Of a stretch of 13,585 nt of DNA, positions 7,055 through 13,585 are shown piece by piece. The DNA comes from Spartobacteria bacterium (GTDB taxonomy: Bacteria; Verrucomicrobiota; Verrucomicrobiae; Chthoniobacterales; UBA6821). Under the pieces are notes generated by a model. It was not told where the DNA came from. It worked only from the letters and a program-made list of their open reading frames with translations, and searched no databases. Position numbers and translations under genes: made by a program. Location of the stretch: contig PLEU01000110.1 in NCBI GenBank assembly GCA_003136515.1, positions 1-13,585 of the forward strand, written 5' to 3'. Numbering within the stretch: position 1 is the stretch's first letter; each line of letters starts with the position of its first letter.

Positions 7055-8011
7055 ATGAATATTAAAACATGGCTTTCAGAAAACAGAATGCCGGCCACTT
7101 TGGCGGGTGTCTTCGTGATTGCAGCAGGAGGCTTGGGCTATCTTTCCTGGAGTGCCTGGGACGATTATAGTGCAGCAACTGATGAATATAATGCCAAGGC
7201 CTCGGATCTGGATCGACTCGCTCATCAATCTATATTTCCAAGCACGTCAAATCTGGAAAAACTGGAAGATACCCTCGCGAAAAATCAAGCCAGTCTGAAC
7301 AAACTCACCACGGCTCTCCAAGAATATCGGATACCTTTCTTCGATGATATTGAGAAAGCAAAACCTCAGGATCAGCCCCAGAGCTTTCAGGACGCATTGA
7401 GAAATCAAGTCACTGCAATCAAAACTCTCTCAGTCTCTTCGGGATCCACCTTGCCCCAGACTTTCTACCTTGGGTTGGATGAATACGAAAACCAGCTGCC
7501 AAAGCAGGAAGAGGTGGATAGCCTTTCCAAACAGCTCACCGCCCTGAACTGGATTGCCAAGACACTCGTTTCCCAGAGAGGTCTCAGCGTTACTGAATTT
7601 GCACGCAGTCGTTCCGAGAGTCCCTCTGCGAGATCTCTTTCGGGACCTAACGGCTCCAGGTATATGAGAAACAGGGCTCCCCTCCCAAGCCCATCCGAGA
7701 TGGCCTATGAAACCGTCGGGACCCTTCAGATTGCCTTGCGTTGCGACCAAAGTGCCTTCCGTGAAGTGCTAAACGCCATCTCGTCGGCACCATACCTTCT
7801 GGTAATCGAAGACATGAAAATACAGAACAGCGTTCTGGAACCCCCACGCAAGGATGCAGACACCTCTGCCGCCACCGATACCTCCTCCGATGGATCAGTC
7901 GCTATCCGTCGGCTTCCAATTATCGTCGGGCGTGAACTCCTGAATGTGCAGATGAAAATCCGCGCAGTCGATTTCCCAGCACAAATAAACCAACCGGGGG
8001 TATCCAAATAA
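7055..8011 (+). CDS. PilO/GspM-like pilus protein, Amuc_1100 family
   Basis: The product has 318 residues. The ATG at 7055 is chosen over an upstream in-frame start at 6989, because the extra 22 residues overlap the PilM-PilN gene and are absent from Amuc_1100. From memory of that 317-residue protein, I can match the N-terminal anchor (WLSENRMPATLAGVF with WITDNKPAAMVAGVG), the coiled-coil LEKLEDTL, FQDALRNQ, ALNWIAKTLVSQRGLS, the DQSAFREVLNAIS helix, the MKIQN strand and the C-terminal VGRELLNVQMKIR. The protein has one membrane helix (about residues 15-32) and a periplasmic part with the PilO/GspM-type fold known for Amuc_1100. It should pair with the PilN part of the preceding fusion. A variable Pro/Ser/Asp-rich loop lies before the final strand. 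Confidence 0.88.
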   Translation: MNIKTWLSENRMPATLAGVFVIAAGGLGYLSWSAWDDYSAATDEYNAKASDLDRLAHQSIFPSTSNLEKLEDTLAKNQASLNKLTTALQEYRIPFFDDIEKAKPQDQPQSFQDALRNQVTAIKTLSVSSGSTLPQTFYLGLDEYENQLPKQEEVDSLSKQLTALNWIAKTLVSQRGLSVTEFARSRSESPSARSLSGPNGSRYMRNRAPLPSPSEMAYETVGTLQIALRCDQSAFREVLNAISSAPYLLVIEDMKIQNSVLEPPRKDADTSAATDTSSDGSVAIRRLPIIVGRELLNVQMKIRAVDFPAQINQPGVSK

Positions 8012-8017
8012 CCGGCC

Positions 8018-9073
8018 ATGAAAGATTTCTTTAGCCGTCACTATCATTGGGTCGCCCTGGGCGTCTCAACCATTGTGGTGCTTGTGTCCGCAGGGTTACT
8101 GATCACTTGGTCGATGCAACTCAGCAGCACATTCACCGCTTACGCAACCGCAACGAGTGCAGTGAAATCACCTGCACCGCAGCCATCGAATGATGCAGCC
8201 GATGCGTTGGCCCATCTCAAGGAACCGATCCTTTGGAATCTGCGTGATGATGGGGCCTCACCGCTCGTCTCCCGTGCCTATCTGCTCAAAGACGGTGTCC
8301 TGATCGATCCTATGGAAGGAGATGTTCCCCTTTATCCCCCGGTAAAAAACTCATGGCTCGTCAAAAACAAGCTCGATTACACGGATATGAATATCTTGTC
8401 CGAGGATCCCTTCCAGAAGGGTTTCACGGTTTTAGAGGAATACACGTATGGAACCGACCCGAGCAACCCAAAGGATATCCCCCCGCTCTACCACAAACTC
8501 TATTATACCGATGATGACATACGGAAAAGTGATTACACCTTTGAGTTCGTCGATGAGGAGGACACGGATGGCAAGCAGGAGCTTGAGCTTCGACCGACCC
8601 ATCCAGTGGCCGACCCTGACAAAGGAGGCAAGCCCGATACCTCTCCCAGAACAGTAGTAAAGGGGGATACTGTGCCCGGCGCTCCTTTCCTACAAGTTAC
8701 CGACTATCAGCCCAAGAAGAAGACCATCAATGATACGGATTACGATGTCAGTGAGGTCACTCTCAGCAACTCGATCACCAAGGAAAACTATACTCTGATA
8801 AAAAGATATGGGGAAAGGAGCTACAAACCCACACCTATCGAACTCATCGAAAGCGTCACTTTTCATTATCGATTGACTGGTGCACCGGAAGAGGTCATCA
8901 CGGTGGAGCGCGGAAAGGAGTTTCCGCTGACCAGCCTTGACAAGAAATTAACGGAAACTTACAAACTCAATGATTTTTCCAACGGGGGCATCCATCTCGA
9001 AAAAGATGGAAGAGTCTATACAGTCAACGCATCCAATCCGCAGCCTTCCCCGACCCCCTCTGCCAAACCATAA
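8018..9073 (+). CDS. single-pass periplasmic pilus-system protein, Amuc_1099-like
   Basis: This 351-residue protein has a ten-residue cytoplasmic N-terminus, one membrane helix (about 11-33), a Pro/Ala-rich linker and a long, strongly charged periplasmic region. A segment near residues 130-150, FTVLEEYTYGTDPSNP, resembles calcium-binding thrombospondin type 3 or dockerin-like repeats, although the usual upstream DxDxDG is degenerate. The C-terminal part (about 290-340: GKEFPLTSLDKKLT, then GGIHLEKDGRVYTV) has the short-strand, glycine-turn character of PilP or GspC domains that contact the secretin. The tail is Pro/Ser-rich. Position between the PilO-like and secretin genes fits the Amuc_1099 family. 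A PilP-like linker role is inferred, not shown. It starts six bases after the preceding stop. Confidence 0.7.
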   Translation: MKDFFSRHYHWVALGVSTIVVLVSAGLLITWSMQLSSTFTAYATATSAVKSPAPQPSNDAADALAHLKEPILWNLRDDGASPLVSRAYLLKDGVLIDPMEGDVPLYPPVKNSWLVKNKLDYTDMNILSEDPFQKGFTVLEEYTYGTDPSNPKDIPPLYHKLYYTDDDIRKSDYTFEFVDEEDTDGKQELELRPTHPVADPDKGGKPDTSPRTVVKGDTVPGAPFLQVTDYQPKKKTINDTDYDVSEVTLSNSITKENYTLIKRYGERSYKPTPIELIESVTFHYRLTGAPEEVITVERGKEFPLTSLDKKLTETYKLNDFSNGGIHLEKDGRVYTVNASNPQPSPTPSAKP

Positions 9074-9118
9074 TCCTCTCCCTCCTCTCTTTACCTCCGC
9101 TTCTTAGAACCTCCTCCC

Positions 9119-11680
9119 GTGAACCAGACAATCGAGCAACAAATCCAAACGGTCATACCTAAATCGCTCCGTTCCCTCGCATCAGGCGGGGTGTTCGCTC
9201 TGTGTTTTGTTATTCCAGTAGTGCCCGCCATAAAGGCCCAGCAGAGCGGAGTTGTAGGGCTATCGGAAAGGGAGATCAAAATCCGCCAGGAAAGAGGTGA
9301 CTGGGCCCAGTCGCAAACTGCGAAAGCCGCCGCCGCACTCTCGAATAACGATTTTGAATCTGCTTTTGCCCTCTCTAAAAGCGCTGTTGACGCCCTTCCC
9401 TCAGGCGGAGACGCCTCGCAGGGACTTCGCACCGTTGCCTTTGAGACATTCTCAAAGGCAGCCCTAGCCCTAGCCAAGCAAAGAATTTCGGAAGGCAGGT
9501 TTGACGATGCCGAACTGGTGGTTTCCACGGCTACCGGCCATCCGTACGACTCGACCTACAAGCCTCTCCTGACGCTTCAGGATGAACTGCGTGATCCAAA
9601 CCAGTTTAACCGGACGATGACTCCGGGATTTATCGCCAAAGTGGAGGAAGTTAAACAACTCCTTAGTGAGGCTCAGGGACTCACGGAATCTGGCCGCTAC
9701 GATGCTGCATTCAAGGATTATGAAAAAATCCTCAATCTCGATCCTCAAAACACGGCTGCACGACTTGGCATGGAGGAGATCAATAAATATCGAACAGAAT
9801 ATGCCACGGAAACCTATAATGAACGCCGTGGCCAGATGCTGGAGGATGTGGATCATGCCTGGGAGCTTCCGGTGCCAAAATTCAATGAAGGCGCCTCAAC
9901 GATCGTCGAACAGAATCCTATCGACATCAAGGGCACCAGCAGTATCAGCAGAAAGCTGCAGGAAATCGTCATACCCCAACTTTCGCTTCAGGATGAGAGC
10001 CTGAGGGATGCGGTCGATAAACTTCAAAAGAAATCTCGCCAGCTCGATACGACCGAGACCGATCCTACCCTGAAAGGCGTGAATATCGTCTTGAAAGTTG
10101 ACCCGAGCAAAGAGTCAACGGATGGAGGCACCAAAATCACCCTAGCTCTCAATGATATCCCTTTGGGAGAGGCTCTGAAATATGTGGCTTCTGCAGCATC
10201 CCTAAAGGTGAAGGTCGAACCCTACGCCGTGGCTCTTGTCCCACTTTCTGATTCAACGGAAACACTGATTTCGAAGGAGTACAACGTCACCCCGAACTTC
10301 CTCTATAACTCTCCAAGTTCCTCTTCCTCAACAACCGGACCCGGCATTCCCGATTCATCGGGAAATGGAGGCACCGTTGGGACATCCAGCGCGAAGGATT
10401 TTCTGCAGTCCCAGGGAGTGACTTTTCCTCCTGGAGCGACTGCAACCTATCTTCCCTCAAGCAGTAAACTACTGGTCAAAAACACGCAGCCCAACCTTGA
10501 TCTTATCGACCAATTAGTCGACGTAAACCAATCTACTCCGCCAAGTCAGGTTGAAATCGAATCACGCTTCCTTGAAGTCACGCAGAACAATCTTCAGGAA
10601 CTCGGTTTTGACTGGCTCCTTGGGGCAATCAATCTCCCTGGTGGAAGCGGAGTCTACACAGGAGGGGGGACTGTCGGTAACCAACAAGCTCAGTCGGCGA
10701 GTTCCTACCCCATGGTCAATCCAAGCACAGGTCTCCCCGCAGGTGCTCTGAACGTCGATTCCACTTCAGGAAATGTCACCGCCGGCAATGTCACCGCCGG
10801 CAATCGCACGGGCTCTGCCGCCATTACCGCCAACGCCTTGGATGGACTTCTATTTGGCTCACCTGTAGGACCCGCAGCCGGTGTACTTGCCCTTGCCGGT
10901 GTCTTCACAAACCCTCAATTCCAAGTCGTTCTTCGCGCAATTAACCAGCAAACAGGAATTGATCTGGTCTCTGCACCCAAAGTCACCGTGACAAGCGGCA
11001 GTAAGGCGACTATCAATATCTCGCGAAAATTTCCCTACCCCCGCGAGTACTCACCACCCCAGGTTCCCCAAAATCAGGGATACGGGGTGCAGCCTGTCAC
11101 ACCTGCCACACCCACCTCCTTTGAAACCCGCGATCTCGGCGTGGAACTTGAAGTTGAGCCAACCGTGGATTCGGACGGGTATACCATCGACCTCAGTCTT
11201 TCTCCTCAAATTACTGATTTTGAAGGATTTATAAACTATGGAACCCCCATCCAGACATCACAGCCTGTCTATTTGGGAGTTGGGAGGCTGCAGACACAGA
11301 CCGGAACGAAAACGGTGGTGTTGACACCCAATGACATCAATCAGCCGGTCTTTAGTGTCAGGGAGGTTGATACCCAAGTATCCCTCTACGATGGGCAAAC
11401 CGTTGTCTTGGGAGGACTGATCCGGGAGGATGTCCAAAAGGTTCAAGATAAAACGCCGATTGTGGGCGATCTCCCACTTATTGGAGGACTCTTCCGTAGT
11501 TCTAACAACCAGCGTATTAAGCGCAATCTCCTTATATTCGTTACTGCTGGACTCCTCGATCCTGCGGGCCAACCTCTCGTCAAGGAGACGGAGGACAATC
11601 AGGAGGTTCTGTCACCAGACGCCAAGGCTGTCACATCCGAAGCCGTTCCCGGAGATCCCTCCACTGCATCTGCCCGATGA
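9119..11680 (+). CDS. outer-membrane secretin, Amuc_1098 type (first copy)
   Basis: This 853-residue secretin should form the outer-membrane ring of the pilus-like machine. A signal peptide ends near residue 40 (AIKA before QQ). A helical N-terminal region follows, with a TPR-like repeat at about 183-217 (LTESGRYDAAFKDYEKIL). Next comes an N0-like domain (about 283-380), a Ser/Gly-rich linker, an N1-like segment (about 425-475: TYLPSSSKLLVKN), then the secretin core. Core hallmarks are LVSAPKVTVTSGSKA, ELEVEPTVDSDGYTI, VSLYDGQTVVLGGL (754-767) and TPIVGDLPLIGGLF (779-792), so the gate and barrel are intact. The start is GTG, preceded by a pyrimidine-rich CTCCTCCC rather than a Shine-Dalgarno sequence. 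The stop overlaps the ATG of a second secretin. Confidence 0.93.
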   Translation: MNQTIEQQIQTVIPKSLRSLASGGVFALCFVIPVVPAIKAQQSGVVGLSEREIKIRQERGDWAQSQTAKAAAALSNNDFESAFALSKSAVDALPSGGDASQGLRTVAFETFSKAALALAKQRISEGRFDDAELVVSTATGHPYDSTYKPLLTLQDELRDPNQFNRTMTPGFIAKVEEVKQLLSEAQGLTESGRYDAAFKDYEKILNLDPQNTAARLGMEEINKYRTEYATETYNERRGQMLEDVDHAWELPVPKFNEGASTIVEQNPIDIKGTSSISRKLQEIVIPQLSLQDESLRDAVDKLQKKSRQLDTTETDPTLKGVNIVLKVDPSKESTDGGTKITLALNDIPLGEALKYVASAASLKVKVEPYAVALVPLSDSTETLISKEYNVTPNFLYNSPSSSSSTTGPGIPDSSGNGGTVGTSSAKDFLQSQGVTFPPGATATYLPSSSKLLVKNTQPNLDLIDQLVDVNQSTPPSQVEIESRFLEVTQNNLQELGFDWLLGAINLPGGSGVYTGGGTVGNQQAQSASSYPMVNPSTGLPAGALNVDSTSGNVTAGNVTAGNRTGSAAITANALDGLLFGSPVGPAAGVLALAGVFTNPQFQVVLRAINQQTGIDLVSAPKVTVTSGSKATINISRKFPYPREYSPPQVPQNQGYGVQPVTPATPTSFETRDLGVELEVEPTVDSDGYTIDLSLSPQITDFEGFINYGTPIQTSQPVYLGVGRLQTQTGTKTVVLTPNDINQPVFSVREVDTQVSLYDGQTVVLGGLIREDVQKVQDKTPIVGDLPLIGGLFRSSNNQRIKRNLLIFVTAGLLDPAGQPLVKETEDNQEVLSPDAKAVTSEAVPGDPSTASAR
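10772..10801 (+). repeat. tandem 15-bp repeat inside the first secretin gene
   Basis: Two perfect consecutive copies of AATGTCACCGCCGGC (10772-10786 and 10787-10801) are followed by a decayed third unit beginning AATCGCACGGGC. They encode NVTAG, NVTAG and NRTG in a low-complexity loop of the secretin core. The aligned loop of the second secretin lacks the repeat, so it probably arose by local duplication. The repeat is a multiple of three, so copy-number change would keep the frame. Confidence 0.9.
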
Positions 11681-13585
11681 CCTCTAAAGCTTCAATCCAC
11701 GTGAGCGACCATTTATCTCCCACTTCCATAACCAGCCTCAAGGGGGCCAGAACAGGTCGGCATTCTTTGGCATCGATCGCCCCTTTCCTGTTGCTGATGG
11801 GTTTAATTATTCCAAAACTTGAGGCCCAACAAACCTCCCAAGATGTTTCCCCGGCACTTGCAGCCGATACGGAACGAGCTGTCGTGCGAAGTCAGGAAAG
11901 CCGAATCCAGGCTAATTCCCTGATGAATGAGGCCATGACCAAATATTCCCAACATGATTTGGAAAATGCGTACAATGATGCGGTGGAAGCCATTGGTATG
12001 GCCCCATCGGGCGACTCCCTTGGCAAAGAACGCAAAAAACTCGTGGCAAACTATACCCTGATCTCCATCGCCTATGCCAAGAAATTGGTTCAGGACGGAC
12101 GCTACGAAGATGCGGAGAGTGTTGCCAAATCGGTCCTCGATCCTTCAATTAATCCCGGAAGTAAGGATGCTATTCGTTTTCTCTCCGATCTGGAACAACC
12201 CGACGTTTTTAACAAGACTGTTACTCCAAAGTTTGCTGCAAAGCGAGATCAGGTGATTGAACTGCTTCGCGAGGCACAAGGCTTGGCTCTAAGTGGTCGC
12301 AATGAACCAGCTATGAAGAAGTATGATGAGGTGCTCCTCATCGACCCCTATAACACAGCCGCCCGCAAGGGACAGGAAGCCATCCACCAGTCAGCCATGA
12401 AGTATGACGATGAGGCTTACAACGAAACAAGGAGCCAACTCCTATGGCAGGTGGACAAGGAATGGGAACGCCCTCCTCACAAATCCCAAGATCGCTCGAC
12501 AGAATCTGTGGATAGACTTCAGAGTGTAGGCGGGACAGATCAGATTATCGCAAAACTTAACTCAATCATCATACCAAAGATTGATCTCAGTGACACCCCG
12601 GTCAGTGAGGCAGTTGAATACCTCAAACAAAAAAGCGTCGAGCAGGATCCATCCAAAAAAGGTGTTAATATCTTCCTCAAACTTAGCAGTTCCTCATCCT
12701 CGGGTGAAACGACGGCACAGCAACCTGCAACAAGCGGCAGTCTGCCAAGTGTAAACGGGTTGCCCTCTCTCCCGGGAACTGGGGGAGCCGACAATACAGC
12801 CGATGTTACCGATCCCCATGTTACACTTTCCCTCGTTCATGTACCACTTTATGTCGCTCTGGACTACATAACCAAGCTTACCAATCTCAAACTAAAAATT
12901 GACCCTTACGCTGTCTCCATAGTTCCCCTCTCGGAAACCACAGACGTTTTGATCACAAAGGAGTATAAAGTCCCACCAACTTTCATTCCCCAAAAGCCTG
13001 TCGATACCAACTCCGAATTACCAGTTCAGCCGGGAAGCAGCGATAACCCCCCCCCCCCGACTCTTCTCGGGCCTCGTGAGAATGCCCAGGAATTCCTGAC
13101 CTCACAGGGGATTGATTTCCCAAATGGTGCCAGCGCAAACTACATTCCTGCGGGAAGCAAGCTCGTCGTCAGGAACACCCGGGACAATATTGATCAAATT
13201 GACGCGCTTGTTGATGCAGTTGCCAATACGGCCCCATCTCAAGTTGACATCACTACTAAATTCTTGGAAATCAGCCAGAACAACCTTCAGGAACTTGGGT
13301 TCGACTGGCTGCTCGGCCCATTCAGCGTTGGGGGAGGTGTCTACGGAAGCGGCGGCGGAGACGGAACGGCCGTCAACGGAAATAATTATCCTTTTGGAAA
13401 TCCTATCGGTTCAGGCGCAACCCTAAGCCCGGTTGGTGGTCTCCGATCCGGTGATCAGGCCATCACTGGAAATTCGGTTGACGCTCTTCTGGCAGGGCAA
13501 AATGGGGCTACGGCGAATCCGGCCCCAGGGATTTTCAGCATCGGGGGAATTTTTAGTGATCCGCAATTCCAACTTGTCATACGTG
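11677..13585 (+). CDS. second secretin of Amuc_1098 type (3' end outside window)
   Basis: An open frame runs from ATG 11677 to the window end with no stop (636 codons). The ATG overlaps the stop of the first secretin as ATGA, which supports this start; a GTG at 11701 is an alternative. The signal peptide ends near residue 50 (LEA before QQ). The layout repeats that of the first copy: a helical region with a TPR-like unit (LALSGRNEPAMKKYDEVL), an N0-like domain, a low-complexity linker, N1 (NYIPAGSKLVVRN) and the start of the core (FLEISQNNLQELGFDWLLG; GIFSDPQFQLVIR). The N0-like domain carries a low-complexity insertion of about 45 codons (12685-12819) where the first copy has about 12. A run of 12 C lies at 13047-13058. 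The barrel and gate motifs lie beyond the edge, so completeness cannot be judged. Confidence 0.9.
   Translation, partial: MTSKASIHVSDHLSPTSITSLKGARTGRHSLASIAPFLLLMGLIIPKLEAQQTSQDVSPALAADTERAVVRSQESRIQANSLMNEAMTKYSQHDLENAYNDAVEAIGMAPSGDSLGKERKKLVANYTLISIAYAKKLVQDGRYEDAESVAKSVLDPSINPGSKDAIRFLSDLEQPDVFNKTVTPKFAAKRDQVIELLREAQGLALSGRNEPAMKKYDEVLLIDPYNTAARKGQEAIHQSAMKYDDEAYNETRSQLLWQVDKEWERPPHKSQDRSTESVDRLQSVGGTDQIIAKLNSIIIPKIDLSDTPVSEAVEYLKQKSVEQDPSKKGVNIFLKLSSSSSSGETTAQQPATSGSLPSVNGLPSLPGTGGADNTADVTDPHVTLSLVHVPLYVALDYITKLTNLKLKIDPYAVSIVPLSETTDVLITKEYKVPPTFIPQKPVDTNSELPVQPGSSDNPPPPTLLGPRENAQEFLTSQGIDFPNGASANYIPAGSKLVVRNTRDNIDQIDALVDAVANTAPSQVDITTKFLEISQNNLQELGFDWLLGPFSVGGGVYGSGGGDGTAVNGNNYPFGNPIGSGATLSPVGGLRSGDQAITGNSVDALLAGQNGATANPAPGIFSIGGIFSDPQFQLVIR
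13047..13058 (+). repeat. C12 homopolymer in the second secretin gene
   Basis: Twelve consecutive C lie within the coding frame and encode the end of an Asn codon plus four prolines (residues 458-461) in the linker between the N0-like and N1-like domains. As given, the frame is open. Losing one C would bring a TGA at 13097-13099 into frame; gaining one would bring a TGA at 13077-13079 into frame. Either change removes the whole channel domain. The aligned linker of the first secretin has no such tract. Confidence 0.95.

Noticed and set aside
13112..13426. 104-codon plus-strand frame in the second secretin region
   Set aside because: It overlaps the continuous secretin frame in an offset phase and its protein has no coherent features. 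It is a shadow.
1..13585. CRISPR arrays, insertion sequences, att sites and prophage signs
   Set aside because: I saw no spaced direct repeats, transposase-like proteins or terminal inverted repeats. The tRNA-Glu has no visible partial duplicate in the window.

Overview
The window looks like a chromosomal segment of a Verrucomicrobiota bacterium. The main reason is a five-part, same-strand gene set (about 4644 to the end) that matches, in order and in protein character, the pilus-like locus Amuc_1102 to Amuc_1098 of Akkermansia muciniphila. The middle gene aligns by eye with Amuc_1100 over its whole length (318 versus 317 residues). The family assignment is from memory of those sequences; no search was run. 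The species is not identifiable from the window.

Layout. (1) Left edge: a tRNA-Glu (CTC) on the minus strand and, diverging from it, a small glutaredoxin-like gene. (2) Positions 420-3125, minus strand: a compact aromatic-biosynthesis operon, transcribed aroD (type I 3-dehydroquinate dehydratase), a 10-segment EamA/DMT-type transporter, then trpD (anthranilate phosphoribosyltransferase). aroD and the transporter overlap as GTGA. (3) Positions 3115-4542, plus strand: a polyprenyl-phosphate sugar-1-phosphate transferase that would initiate surface glycan synthesis. Its annotated start overlaps the aroD start. (4) Positions 4644-13585, plus strand: the pilus-like operon. It encodes a small secreted protein, a fused PilM-PilN protein, a PilO-like Amuc_1100 homologue, a single-pass Amuc_1099-like protein, and two tandem secretins of the Amuc_1098 type. 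The second secretin runs off the right edge.

How the parts fit: in type IV pilus and type II secretion machines, PilM, PilN and PilO (or GspL and GspM) form an inner-membrane platform. A periplasmic linker protein connects it to an outer-membrane secretin ring. Here the same architecture is packed into one tightly spaced run, with PilM and PilN fused into one chain. No pilin, prepilin peptidase, assembly ATPase or PilC-type platform protein is in the window, so the machine's substrate is not visible.

The most notable points are the tandem secretin duplication with an ATGA overlap, and a run of 12 C inside the second secretin gene. Either a one-base gain or a one-base loss there would terminate translation within a few codons and remove the channel domain, which makes it a candidate phase-variation switch (or a sequencing-error site). 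Almost no start codon in the window has a recognisable Shine-Dalgarno sequence, and several starts are GTG or TTG.
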